DNA of 64,000 nucleotides from Dipteris shenzhenensis (Eukaryota; Polypodiophyta; Polypodiopsida; Gleicheniales): NCBI GenBank assembly GCA_047967505.1, contig CM106538.1; one strand, 5' to 3'. Shown piece by piece: positions 11,706 to 22,753 of this stretch (position 1 is its first letter; each line of letters starts with the position of its first letter). The notes under the pieces were generated by a model. It saw only the letters and a program-made list of their open reading frames with translations, ran no database searches and was not told where the DNA came from. The position numbers and the translations under genes were made by a program.

Positions 11706-13357
11706 ATGGCCGAGACAGCTGACGTTATATTGGAGGAGCTAAGACTATCTGCAGTTGCCAACTTTCAAGGATACGAAACGGTGACTGATACTGGACGGAG
11801 TACCGCCGTGGGCGGGAGCGTGCAGAGGGTCGGCGGCACGCATAGTGTGAAGGTGAATGTGTGCGTGACCATCGAGGAGTTGAAGACAGCACTAGAGATA
11901 GAGCAGTCGTTAACGGCGAGTTTCTTATCGGTTGCGAGCATGGACCAGAAGCTCCAATTCATGGAGCGCCTAAGCGTCACCACCCACAGTACGTGCATTG
12001 TTGTTCATGCGAAGCAGACGGACGGCACAGAAACCATGACGGATGTGTATCTGAGGGAGGGCGTCCAGGCGCCGGCGACCCCCGAGGAGCTGCGAGATTT
12101 CTACATGGTGTATGGCGATTCCTTCATGTCTTCACGAACGACAGGCGGTGAATATTACGCTGTATACACTTACTACTCTCAAACGCGGGAGGAGCAGCGG
12201 CAGCTGACGGTGAGGATGGAGGCGGCAGGCATCTTCTCGGGGGCTAGCGTAAGCGCCTCTTTCCAGACCTCGCTCGACCGCTTCAACTCTTCAGAGAACA
12301 CGCGCATATCGTTCGAGCAGAATATGTCTGGCGTATCCAACGTCGAGTTCCCGGCCGCTGACACGATCATCGACTTCGCACTCAAGTTCTCGTCCTTGCA
12401 GCTCGATGCTCCCGTGATCATCAACTTCCACACCACTGGCTACGAGCACGTTCCAGGCAACGCTCAAACTTCACAGTATATTAAAGCACATCAACTAAAA
12501 GTATTTTCCCGTCGTCTTTCTGTTGCTGTTGGAAGGATTTTAACAATGGTTTGCACTTTGTTCCTGGCTCAGGAATCGCCAGCAGATTCAACTCCATTGG
12601 GGCCAACCGCAACCGGATTGTTGGCTTCGCAGACATGGGCCAGTTGCGAGAACTGCAGAATGACGTAAACTTCATCAGCAAGATCTACAACTTCTATGGT
12701 GGCTATAGTGGCGATACCAAACTCACGCAAGTGAAGAGTCAGGTAGACAAAGACGAGGAGGCGATCCAGGCCATGATCAGGGGCTATCAGGCCGACCCCA
12801 CGCAAGTGGTGGTTCTTCCAAATTTGAGCTCGCTCACCAATGGCACCCCGTCCCTGCAGTTTGTCACCCAGGTATCACCGAGATGGGGTGGAGACGGTCA
12901 AACCCCCTTTGAAGACGTCGAAGACGTGCTAACCTACTTGGAACAAGAGACACGGATCGCTGCACTTCAAATACGCGCGGGCAGGGTGGTAAACAATCTC
13001 AAGGTGACCTACACCAATAACAACCGCTCTTGGAGGCTCGATCGCGGCACAGATGTTAATGAACCCAGCGCTGACCTTTCCCCTGAGCTTGCAGTGTTGC
13101 CAGGCCAGTTTTTGAGATCCTTCTCCGGCAATACAGGCTTGGTCCCGGACATGGCTCCCGGCGTTGTTCTCAGAAGGCTCAACATCACGCTTACTAATAA
13201 TCAACAGGTTGTAGGCGGTCAAGTTGTGGGCACCTATTTCAACTGGACGGTGCCGGATGAATGGTTTGTGGTGGGCTTCAGAGGGCGTTATGGTTGGTAC
13301 TTGGACCGATTGGAGGTTGTCTACGCCTCATTCCGCCCTGCTTCTTGGACAACCTAA
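11706..13357 (+). CDS. MACPF (perforin-like) protein with C-terminal jacalin-like beta-prism domain
   Basis: Exon 1 is 11,706-12,456 and exon 2 is 12,573-13,357, giving 511 codons. The frame of exon 1 is not maintained in exon 2. The intron of 116 bases begins with GC (CAG|GCAACG) and ends with TTCCTGGCTCAG after a TTTTAAC branch-like site, and only this pair restores phase. Residues 136-148 match the MACPF signature (YGDSF, six residues, GG). Beyond residue 350 lie WGGDG (355-359) and a GFRGRYGWYLDRLEVVY block (about 484-500), the hallmarks of a jacalin-like fold. No signal peptide or membrane helix is apparent. Length and domain order resemble bacterial MACPF/beta-prism proteins such as Plu-MACPF rather than plant CAD1/NSL1. 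A pore-forming role in defence is inference. The start at 11,706 was chosen because upstream codons look like leader; alternative: the nearby GT donor at 12,450. Confidence 0.75.
12457..12572 (+). other. GC-AG spliceosomal intron in the MACPF gene
   Basis: The 5' end reads CAG|GCAACG, the rarer GC donor class, and the 3' end is a pyrimidine-rich tract ending CTCAG. Exon 1 ends in phase 1 and exon 2 supplies the remaining two bases of a Gly codon. The alternative GT donor at 12,450 paired with the AG at 12,534-12,535 also keeps frame, but its acceptor lacks a good pyrimidine tract. Confidence 0.6.
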
Positions 13358-13512
13358 GAATAATAGTAATCAAGCAAGCAGCACATGAATGAAGAACTCA
13401 TTCCATTCCAGTTGCAGGTTGTTCTCCCAAAGCTAATAGGGTAATCGACGAGATAGCTAGCTTCTTAGCTTAATATTAAATCGCCGGCAACCAGCTAGAC
13501 GTTGCAGCTATG
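13358..13512. other. 3' flank of the MACPF gene
   Basis: AT-rich candidate polyadenylation signals (AATAATAGTAA near 13,361 and AATATTAAAT near 13,472) follow the stop codon. Nothing else was recognised. Confidence 0.35.
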
Positions 13513-14702
13513 GGTACGGGGCGAGTAGTTGCATGCCCATCGCAAGACTTTTACAAGTACAAGACGAAAATGGTAGATTATCAATCTCATACTTTTGTTT
13601 GTTCATGACAATCAACCTATTGTGATGTCAACCGTGGATCAATAATGGTAGATTATCAATCTCATAGACTTTTGTTTGTTCATGACAATCATCCTATTGT
13701 AATCGGGGTGATGTCCCCCGTGGATCTTTGGATGTACTCTTGGCTCCGGTTTCAACTAAGGAAATATATGAATCTCTTTGGGATCCAAATTGTGAGGTGT
13801 TTTACTATTGTGATGGTTTGTTTTATTCTAAAATTTCTTTTAAAAATTTAGTGCTTGAATGTAACTTCATTTCATCTAGTGAATTGAATGTCGAACAGTT
13901 AAATCTGGATTAAGTTTCAAGAGAGTTTGCAGATGTATTTCCGACTCAACTTCCACATGATATGCTAGACAAAGATAATGTCGTAAGATGTGCATACCCA
14001 TGCGTGAATGAATGTCTAGAATTTCTCAAATGAATTTATCCAAGGGTATTCAAAGAAAATACTCATACAGACATACCCCTCAGCAAAATGGGATTGTAGA
14101 AAGGAAAAATGGATCTATTGCAAAAATAGCACGCAGAATGCTAAATGTACTTCTGTTTCAAACTCATCTTCAATTATTTTGAAGCTCAAGCTATCCAACT
14201 TGAATGGCATTCCAGTGACTTATGATGCCTAGTTGTGTTGCTGCAACATCAAGACATCAATAGTGCTACCCACCAAGGCTTTCTGCAATTCCCACCGAAG
14301 CATGAGACATCTAGGCTACCCTAGAGCTCTCTCATGAAAAGAATTGATGTGCCAAGTTACAAAAGTATAGCTCATTGTACGGGTTAGGGAGAGAGGATTC
14401 CATGAGTAGATCCTTGTGGTAAAGAATCAATCTTAAAAAATTTAGGGGGTGAGTGATCCTACTCCACGCCCCTATGAACCAGTGGTCCAACCCCCGTGGG
14501 CATGGGGCGAGTAGTTGCATGCCCATAGCAAGACTTTTACAAGTACAAGATGATAATGGTTTATTATCAATCTCTCACTTTTGTTTGTTCATGACAATCA
14601 TCCTATTGTAATCGCAGTGATGTCCCGTGTGGATCTATGGATGTACTCTTGGCTCAGGTTTCAATAAGGAAATAAATGAATCTCTTTGGGATCCAAATTG
14701 TG
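13513..14702 (+). mobile_element. Copia integrase remnant flanked by a direct repeat
   Basis: Two directly repeated copies, about 13,513-13,797 and 14,497-14,702, share phrases such as GGGGCGAGTAGTTGCATGCC and ATGAATCTCTTTGGGATCC. The first copy has an additional internal duplication of the TAGATTATCAATCTCAT segment. Between them, around 14,050-14,140, the + strand shows a degraded copia integrase block (RHTPQQNGIVERKN-like, with ARRML after it). The repeats could be LTR-like ends of a small element or a tandem duplication. No intact frame survives. Confidence 0.5.
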
Positions 14703-15480
14703 ACACCACGGGCTCACTTTAGATCATGGAGAATGATACAGCCACAAGGCCATATCCTCATAATGCAATGGCTTCTAGGGACGATATTGCCACATGGCCA
14801 TAGGGTCATGGCAATATTACTAGATGTTATGTTCTTAGGGCTATATATGTCTAAGACCGTGGGATATAGGAAAGTTATCATCCACAACACCATGGGATCC
14901 CTACATTTTCATGGAAATATCTATGGCCACAAGGCCATAACTAGTTCATGAAGAAATGATTTACGAAAGTGATGTCCACAAATCCATAGATTTCCTACAA
15001 TTCATGGCAGTCATCAAAAGATGTTGTCAATGTGCCTACAGGGAGCCTAATGCCATGTGGCCATAACTTTCCCATATTCCATTTCCTTAGCTTATGGCCT
15101 TGTGGCCATAACATCATTACCAAAAGCCATGACAAGTTTGAAGCCTATGGTCTTTTGACCGAATACAAATCATTGAATTATCACAACACATGTCATTGTA
15201 GCATATTGAATGACATGCTATCATACACAATGCCATGGGCTCTCTAGATGTCATGGCAGTATCGACAAATGTTATGCACACAATGCCCTAGGAAATGGTC
15301 TATGAAAGTGATGTTTGCAAGGCCACAAACTCCCATCAAGGCATGGTAGTTTTCAAAAGATGCCATGGCCACAAGGCCACAGGTTCCTAATGCTATTGTA
15401 TAAGGCTAGAGGACATAGGCTATAGAAGTTATGGCCACATGGCCATAGGCTCCCTATAGTCCCATTCGAAAAATTGTAAT
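14703..15480. repeat. GGCC-palindrome repeat array, first block
   Basis: The stretch is built from phrases such as GGCCACAAGGCCATA, GGCCATGTGGCCATAAC and GGCCACATGGCCATAGG at irregular spacing of about 60-120 bases. Each is a dyad of GGCC flanked by complementary ATG/CAT. The same family forms the block at 27,040-28,240. No gene was seen. Confidence 0.65.
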
Positions 15481-15536
15481 GGATGTCACTGTAGTATATG
15501 AGGATGTCATTCTAATTAGTCATGACAAACATCTAC

Positions 15537-15558
15537 CACTACAAGAGAAAGGCGTCAC
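15537..15558. repeat. CACTA terminal inverted repeat
   Basis: CACTACAAGAGAAAGGCGTC begins the element. Its reverse complement, degraded by a few changes, ends the other family member at 1713-1734. CACTACAAGAAAA-type ends are classic for plant CACTA elements (family knowledge). Confidence 0.8.
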
Positions 15559-15770
15559 AGGCGCGCTGATAGACGCGGCATGTGCACTGTGCACGAACAG
15601 TGTCGGGCGCGTCTGTAGGCGCGTTTGTGCATGCGTCTACAGACGTGCTGATATAGGCGCGTCTATATGCGCGTCTATAGGCGCGTCTATATGAGCGTCT
15701 ATAGGCGCGTCTATACACCCGGTTATTTGTTAAAAAAACCAGACAGACGCGCGTATAGCCGCGCCTATAG
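15559..15770. repeat. CACTA subterminal tandem repeats
   Basis: At least a dozen direct and inverted copies of GGCGCGTCTATA-type motifs occur here, densest at 15,650-15,715. They are the likely binding sites of the element's ORF1-type protein. The reverse-strand open frame full of Arg-Arg-Ala-Tyr is an artefact of this array. Confidence 0.75.
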
Positions 15771-15796
15771 ACGCTGTCTGTGTAAAAACAAAAAAA

Positions 15797-15872
15797 GGCA
15801 GAGAGCTGCAGGTTGTGAATTGCAGCTCCCATTTTGAAGCTACAATTTCAAAACCTGCAGCTCCCTGCTTTT
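15797..15872. repeat. Subterminal hairpin
   Basis: GAGAGCTGCAGGTT pairs with AACCTGCAGCTCC about 50 bases later, with an inner GCAGCTCCCATTTTGAAGC repeat. It is the counterpart of 1417-1482. Confidence 0.65.
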
Positions 15873-16300
15873 TTTGCCCATGCCCAATTGCATGGAGCAT
15901 GCACTCAAACGTTAATAAAGGTGTATACATTAACTTGAAACTTAAAAAACTTGACAAACAAAACATCTCATGAAACTATATATGGTACGTCCAATGCAAT
16001 AGAGTACGATGCCATACATACAAATCATTCGTTTAAGTTGACATCTCATTCACATCGGTGATAACTTTGTGCAAGTATGTTTGGATGCTATGGCGCAAGC
16101 AATCCAAACATGTTTGCACAAAGATAGTTCACAAAATAGAGAGCATTTTGCCCATGCCCGGTTGCATGGAGCATGCACTCAAACGTTTAAAGTCATGTAT
16201 ACAACTTGAAACTTAAAAAACTTGACAAACAAAACACCTCATGAAACTATATATGGTGTCAATGCAATAGAGTACAATTCAAACATGCTTGCACAAAGAT
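15873..16300. repeat. Direct duplication in the CACTA 3' region
   Basis: Two copies (about 15,873-16,005 and 16,144-16,262) share TTTTGCCCATGCCC, GGAGCATGCACTCAAACGTT and CTCATGAAACTATATATGGT. The left CACTA copy has only one version of this segment (about 1290-1410, inverted), so the duplication arose in this copy or its sublineage. Confidence 0.6.
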
Positions 16301-16415
16301 AGTTCACAAAATAGAGAGCATTTACACTTGTAATTAAAAGTATACAAAAATTGACTTAGAAAGTTCTTATATAACGTTCTTGTTAATATGTACAAAAAAA
16401 AGTGACTAACACTAG

Positions 16416-17863
16416 CTAGTCCGACTCTGATGAAACATGCTCGTCATCATCGCCGTCGTCGTCGTCGTCGTCGTCGTCGTGACCTGCCGCCTACACAAAA
16501 TCACGCATAACCACATGCATGTATTAGAACACAATACTAATTATCATTTAAATAAAACTTGCTTACACCAAAATAAACTTTTTACTTACCTGCGCATCAC
16601 CGAACCTCGTGGTGCGACGATACTGTTCCTCCGTGATGAGGCCCTCATCGTAGAAGTGCTCCCATGTATCATGTCTATTGTGACTACGATGATATCCTGT
16701 CTCCGCAGCCGTGGGAGTACGACCGACGATATCAGACTGCAAAATGAAGAAGTGTCATGCATTGCACAAATTATGGTTATTCAACATGCATTTATCAAAT
16801 TGCTTTAACAAATATGGTTTAGGATACTCACAAAGTGAGCCTCCCAAGATGAAACGCCTCCGGAGCCAAAGTGGGAGGATCCATATCTCTGCTGCTGGGT
16901 CCGCCGTGCCTCGACGTGCTGACGGCTTGGCTCACCTTCTGCCGCCCTCCTCTTTGCATGCCTCCACTCGCGACCGTGTGCTATGGCCGGCTGCGGATCT
17001 TCCCCGAGAGACTCACCTGCATCAATTTTTTTTTGTCTTGCTCTGGCCTGCCTCATAAGGAGAGATCTCTTATTGGAGAGAATTGTCACTACTTTTTTCC
17101 TCCCCCATGTATCTGTAAAGCGGCGATCACGAGGATTGGGATACCTCTGGTGCACCGCCTCTATACTTTCTCGCAGATGGCGTGGATTTTGATTTGCAAA
17201 ACTCTTAAAACAATCTTTATAGTGGGCGCCCACTGTGGTCCTGAGGTACTTAATGACCTCGCGTCCCCTATCATCATTTACGATGCCACCTACGCTATTG
17301 ACATCGTAATATATCGGGCCGCCCTCTTGTATGCCCCCCTCCTCGCCAGAACTATCATTCCCACCCCCACCCCCACCCCCACCCCCGAAGCAACCACATG
17401 ATGCCCCTCCACCCCCTGAACTCCTACTGCTACGTCTACCGCTCTCCCTACTGCCACGGTGTGAACTCGGCTGATCACCGCCTCCACGACTCCCACTGTG
17501 CGTGGGAGTCCTAGATGGCGTGGCCTGTGAAGAGGGACCCGCCGAGGCAAATGTCCAAGGCGGGGGGGAGACTGGTCTAGATACCCCCGGAGTGAAGGTG
17601 AAGGGGCTGCCAGGCATAGAGGGAAGGGGAGTGGGAACAGCTGTGGGCGGCTGAGATGGCAAGGGAGTGCCTGATCGAGAAGGAATGGGCGTGCCTGACC
17701 GAGATGGACCGGGCGTGCCAGTCGTGAAAGCTGTCCACTCCTCCCGTGTGGGGTAGCGACCACCAAAGAAAGCCTGTGTCGCGGCCCAATGCTGTCGTCG
17801 GACCTCTTCTCGGGCTGCCTCCTCTCTCTCGCCCGCAGGGTCCAAACTATCCCAAGGCCACAT
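16416..17863 (-). CDS. CACTA ORF1, Transposase_24 (Ptta/En/Spm) type protein
   Basis: Exons on the minus strand are 17,863-16,832, 16,736-16,590 and 16,490-16,416, with standard GT-AG borders. The chosen ATG at 17,863 begins MWPWDSLDP; an AG acceptor lies immediately upstream, so an earlier exon is possible. A Pro/Ser/Thr-rich linker (about 17,740-17,480) is followed by a Gly run and then by the conserved block IKYLRTTVGAHYKDCFKSF, NPRHLRESIEAVHQRYP and LMRQARARQKKI (about 17,270-17,020), which I recognise as the plant Transposase_24 domain. The last exon encodes an acidic tail with about nine consecutive Asp. Expected role: binding the subterminal repeats. No stop breaks the frame, so it may still be expressible. 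Coding is GC-rich compared with its flanks. Confidence 0.75.
16449..16481. repeat. GTC/GAC trinucleotide microsatellite inside ORF1
   Basis: An uninterrupted run of GTC on the + strand encodes a poly-Asp stretch on the minus strand. The left family copy has only three Asp here (about 856-864), so the run is an expansion. Confidence 0.8.
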
Positions 17864-18135
17864 CCTGTAATAAGAACGAAAAAATACACAACAAAATGCA
17901 TAAACGGGAGAGGTTAGGAGAAAAGAGAGGGGAGAACATGTGGAAGCGAGAAGGGAGAAGTATCCAATAAAAATAATTTTATAACGAGAGGGCGATGTAT
18001 TTGGATTCAAAACACAAGATTCCATTAAGCATGTGACATAACACAAGATTTCAATAAGCATGTGACATAACAAATATTGAGTACATGACAATTTCATTCA
18101 TGGGGGAAGGGAGAAGGAAAAAAGAACACAAGATT

Positions 18136-20394
18136 TCAATAAGCATGTGACATAACAAATATTGAGTACATGACAATTTCATTCAAAACCTCATCTTCAA
18201 TGAGGTCAACCCTAGCCAAACTATCTATTTCTATGTCAGTGTCAATGTTTAAGCCTATAAATACATCGACCCCACTACTCGATGAGCTACTATCATCAGC
18301 ATGTTCATCGCCAATGATGGGCGCAATGGATTGATCATCCTCTACTCCCCTATCATTCTCACCGCCTGCAGCATCATCTACTCTCAAGCCGTCCTCGTCT
18401 TCGATTGGGGGAACATCAGTGAAAGAGTGATAGATTGCGTTGGACCGTGGCGAGATAGGTATGACATGCCACCATTTGACATCATCCACGGTGGGTTGAT
18501 AGACGGCCTGAAAAGACATGAATGGATTATAACATGCTAGAATCTATGGTGATTTAGAATGTACGCTACTATAGCTTAAGTGATTCAAAATATACATACC
18601 TGATCACATTGTTGCGGCATTACTAGTGTTCCTTCATTGCCTTGACAAATCTTGGTGGAGTCTATGGTTATAAAGCCACTTGCGTGGCGTTTGATTGTCG
18701 CCATAGGACCTCTCTCCACCACGTCTCTAAACCAACGCACATCCAGTACATACACAAAGAATCGTCGATAGTCTAGCTTTATGATGTCTTGAATTACCCC
18801 ACAGTAATCATCCATGACTCCACTGGCCACTTCAAAGCTAGCAATGACACCACAATCTTGTGTGTTTCTCTTATCGTCGATCCTTTGAGTCCGAAAATGC
18901 TTACCCTCACACCATATGGCATTAAACATCGTTGCCTGCGTAAAGATAGAGGCTGTTAATAAAGATAGTTGCCTGCGTAAAGATAGAGGCTGTTAAGATA
19001 GATACATGGTTGCCACACATGCATTACAATGCTCTTACCTTTGGCATGCATCCGCGAGCATACTCCCATTCTTCCCCACTGATGCGCATCCCTTCTTCTC
19101 GTTCCAACCTCTCCATCTCATCGTACAACCAATCTGTATGAAGCTCCTTTGGAAGGGATTGTAGATGTCGAGGGTATGGCACAGCCCGTGCATGGCGTGA
19201 TCGGAAGTCTTTCCTTTCACTCTTTCTCCTTGCCTTTGCGTCCTCATACATGCCCACCCATTTCCTCATGACGTCACTATTTAGAATACAAAATGTATTC
19301 AGCTTGCGTTGTCTATCTCGATCCATTACTTTGGCGCGTCCTTTTCCTTGGGGCACAATGGATGTTATTCTCGAGTGCTCGTCATCATTGCATAGTCGTG
19401 GGAGAGAGGGATCTACATGGGCGAGAGATTCAGAGATGTACACAAGAGACTCCTGTACTAGCCAGCCCTCGGCCATGCTTCCCTCCCGCTTCGCATTTTG
19501 CCTCACAAAATCTTTCAACGTCTTCATGAAGCGCTCGAGGAAGAACATCCACCGTGCATTCACAGTGCCGCATATTGCAATCTCGTCGACCAAATGCACC
19601 ATGAGATGCACTTGGCTTGTGAGAATATTGAGTACCTAAGGATCAAAGATGGAGTACATAAGTGTTCGATAACATATTCGGCTCTACACTTGTCAATACG
19701 TGAGGTTAAGCTAGCTTGCAATCTCACCGATTCATGCCGGGTATTGGTCCCCCTGCAGAATCCCACACCTCTTTCCAATCTCGCATTGTCATCATCTTTG
19801 GGGAAACTCCATTCCAAGACTCAACATGTTTTGGATGGTGAGGAGGAAGGAATCGATGGTGATTCTCGTAGATAACCTTCCTCAAGCTCTCCGGCCTAGA
19901 TGCAACGAGCGAGGGACCACAAATAGGGCACGCGTGGTAACCCGACGTAGCGAGACCTGTTTATCATGGGTTACCATGTTAGCGCGCAAGGTTTAGATAA
20001 AAATCAATCACTTAGAAACAAAATTCTGCTTTAAAAATAACTTACCTGAACATTCGCCATACCCAGGAAAGTCATGCATCGTCCACATCAAGATGGCCTT
20101 CAGTGTAAAGTCACGCGATGATGGGGGCCTGCATATGTCGTGCACCTCTATACCGCTCCAAAGCATCTCCAACTCCTCAATCAGGGGCTCGAGATAAACA
20201 TCCATGTTCTTGACTTTATGTTTTCCGGGAATCAAGAGCGACAACATGACATGTCCCTTTTTTATTGCCATGGACGGTGGGAGATTATAGTTCACTAGTA
20301 CCACCGGCCATATACTGTATGAGGTGCTCTTGATTCCGAATGGATTCACACCGTCCATGCCCAATCCAAGCCTAAGGTTTCACCCCATCTCCAC
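18136..20394 (-). pseudogene. CACTA TNP2-type transposase, 5' truncated
   Basis: From right to left on the minus strand: NLRLGLGMDGVNPFG and SYSIWPVVLVNYNLPPS (20,394-20,260) with a DVYLEPLIEELEMLW block belong to the TNP2 (Transposase_21) catalytic region. A clean GT donor at about 20,044 and an AG acceptor at about 19,958 join FPGYGECS to GLATSGYHACPICGPS. DUF4218-type sequence follows at 19,639-19,024 (HLMVHLVDEIAICGTVNARW and FLERFMKTLKDFVRQ). A DUF4216-like segment is at 18,929-18,600 (YCGVIQDIIKLDYRRFFVYV). A C-terminal tail ends at 18,136. The N-terminal third of the transposase is absent. The remaining exons look little damaged, so the truncation is probably the main lesion. Role: catalysis of CACTA excision and insertion. 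Confidence 0.8.
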
Positions 20395-22599
20395 GTTTTA
20401 TAGCACCAACATACTGAGGAAGTTATTGCAATTCAATCAATCCCTGACCATAATGTAGCTTTTGAAGGAAAAGTAGAGTGCTTTCATGTGGTCATTGGTA
20501 ATGCCTTCAATGAATGATAATGGGAAGCCTTGAATTAATGTTGACTCATAATCTAAAAGTTTTTCTTTTGTATACCATATTAGGCCGATTGTTGGGCTCA
20601 TTGTCAAATCGATTGGTAAAGGCAGCTCCCTTTAGACCACATGCAATCTATCTTTTTTCGAAGCCATTTTTCTCTGATATGAACTTCTGCGAGCACTTAT
20701 TAAATGTCTGTCTCTCCATCTTGTTTTCATCTTGTACCAATTGACTAGCCAGCTTAAGTAGAAGGAGGGAAGGAACAGCGACGAATAGCAGCAAGGATAA
20801 CAAAAGGTGCATATCAAGATACAACGATGAGGAGTTCTAAATTAGAGAAATAGTTTCAAAAATTTTGTTTCAAACTAGTTTGTTAAGGATTTTAAGGTTC
20901 AAATGAGGGCATCATCCTTTCAAGAGAAAATGAGATCATCTTAAAAACTTCAAAGAATGCATGAGAAGGAAATGTTATGAGACCTCATCGGAGAAGTTAA
21001 TCGATAAATACTTTTGCATCAAAATATGAGGCTTTAACTTTCGAGGCATGTGCTTTATTATGCATATACCGTACTTCTCTATAACACAAGGGAGAAAAGA
21101 CCTACATGTGTCAACAATGTTGGACTATCGACATGGATGATGTAGTTGACCTCTTGCAGAGAATGATTCAAGAACACATTGCATTTAATCCAAACAAATG
21201 GCATGATACCTGAGAGTTGGGAGTGAAAGCATAGAGCTAAATGTAAGACCTAGACTAGCAATGCTTGGAGCAAGAGCTAGGAGTTGGAGAGCAGGAGAAG
21301 TGTAGGAGCTGGAGCTAGAAGATGGAGAACTGCAACAAGCAGGAGAAGTGTCGGAGCTAGAGCTGGGAGATGGAGAGCTGCAAGAAGCAAGAGAAGTGGA
21401 AAAGCTTATTGTTGTGCTTTGTAACCCTTAAATCCATTGCAATGATCTAAATGAGCATAATCATAGACAATATCACCTCCTAACAAGGGAATAAGCCAAA
21501 GTTTAATTTCTCATTGCATCCAAGTATAACAATATCTAAGTTTCAATTGCAACAAATGATATGCAAGTTACTACCTAACTATTCAAGAAATATTTTTTCC
21601 AAATGTTAGTCAACTAGGGCAAATGCTCTCGCATACTACTCTCACATACAATGAACTCAAATGTAATGCAAAAGCTATCCAATAGTGACGACAAAAATGT
21701 CCTCAACTAAAGGCATTAACACTTGACTAAAGCCCCAGGGCACTCAACTTTAAGAATTGCTCCTATCACCTAATTCAAGGCCCTATATTTAGATCCCCAA
21801 GTCATACAATGGGCATAAACCACTACAAATAAATGCGCACAAAGTTACTGTCAATGGGGATAAGCATGGGCAATATCATTTCCTAACAAGGGCATAAAAC
21901 ATTACAAAATCAATGCATACAATGCTACTCTAGATGAGCATGAGCAAGGGCATAAACCAATACAAAATTAATGCATACAATGCTACTCTAGGTGAGCATG
22001 AGCAAAGGTCCAAGTATCAATTACAACCAACTATCTACAACTTACTGCCTAACTATTCAAGCGCCTATATGCTTTGCAAAGATCAGAACCAATGCTCTTG
22101 CATACAATTCTCTCAAATGTTGTCTCAAATGTAATGTAGACACGGCCCAATTGTGACAACAAAAATGTCCTCAAGTAAAGGGATCAAAGCTTGACTAAAG
22201 CTACAAGGTGGTCAACTTTAAGAAGTTCTCCTATCGCTTGCATTAAAGACCCTATATTTAGAACCCCTTCATAAATTATAGGGCCCCCTAATGTACAAGT
22301 AGAAACAACTGAGATGATATGTCACAGGGCATTAAATGGCATTTAAGTAGAGTGTGCTAGCAAAAAATAATTATACAACTTCTGAGAACGAAGAGGTATT
22401 AATAAAAGGTCAAGGCCTTCTAGAGTGACACATCGAAGCATCCAGACAATAGCAACGGCATACCTATCTGTACGCTACATAATTAGTTGGTTGTATATTA
22501 AATTAAGACGGAATATCCACACCAATTTAACTTAATATCCACTAACCATCTTCCTTTATTGTATTTAATTATCACTTCCATACAACCAAATAAGTTGAA
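20395..22599. other. Unassigned repeat-rich stretch
   Basis: No coding homology was found. Three duplications are visible. A purine-rich unit (GAGCTAGAAGATGGAGA and GAGCTGGGAGATGGAGA) repeats near 21,310 and 21,360. ATCAATGCATACAATGCTAC-like text repeats at about 21,910 and 21,967. A segment of about 250 bases (roughly 21,520-21,790) recurs at about 22,000-22,270, both containing GACAACAAAAATGTCCTCAA or a close variant. The duplicated block suggests a tandem duplication of unknown origin. Confidence 0.45.
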
Positions 22600-22716
22600 A
22601 TAGCACAGCAATATTAACACAACATCCCTACTTTTATAGAACTTTCTGGTAGAAGGGTTGTAGCATCTATACCCCTTTGATTCTATGGCATAACCCAAAA
22701 ACACACATTTTACTGC

Positions 22717-22717
<1 letters not shown>
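22600..22717 (-). pseudogene. Copia integrase C-terminal fragment
   Basis: The minus strand reads [20 protein letters not shown] followed by a [10 protein letters not shown] block, the conserved copia segment after the integrase core (KCxFLGYxxxxKGYRxxxP). It begins exactly where the LTR at 22,718 ends, so the LTR element inserted into this older copia gene. The remainder of the gene was not recognised nearby. A few bases downstream, the phrase TTGTATGGAAGTGATAATTA is shared with the inverted-repeat arms (51,875 and 60,412). Confidence 0.65.

Positions 22718-22753
<36 letters not shown>

Larger units (their letters stand above)
15537..20394 (-). mobile_element. CACTA (En/Spm) transposon with 3' terminus, ORF1 and TNP2
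   Basis: The 3' end on the minus strand is at 15,537, where the + strand reads CACTACAAGAGAAA, a typical CACTA terminal repeat. Moving right there are subterminal repeats, a hairpin, ORF1 (16,416-17,863) and a TNP2/DUF4218/DUF4216-type transposase gene (18,136-20,394). Plant-type introns are still recognisable. The matching 5' terminal repeat was not found to the right, and transposase similarity starts abruptly near 20,394, so the 5' part is missing. It probably cannot transpose by itself. Confidence 0.85.

Noticed and set aside
11706-13357. Bacterial contamination as the source of the MACPF gene
   Set aside because: The coding sequence is split by an intron with a clear acceptor, has no ribosome-binding site, and is embedded in plant transposons on both sides.
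15539-15832. Arg-Ala-Tyr repeat open frame
   Set aside because: It is a translation of the CACTA subterminal repeats, not a repeat protein.
16437-16808. Poly-Val open frame on +
   Set aside because: It is the antisense of the poly-Asp exon of ORF1.
17290-17901. 203-codon frame on - and the 176-codon frame on + overlapping ORF1
   Set aside because: They are out-of-frame readings of the GC-rich ORF1 exon.
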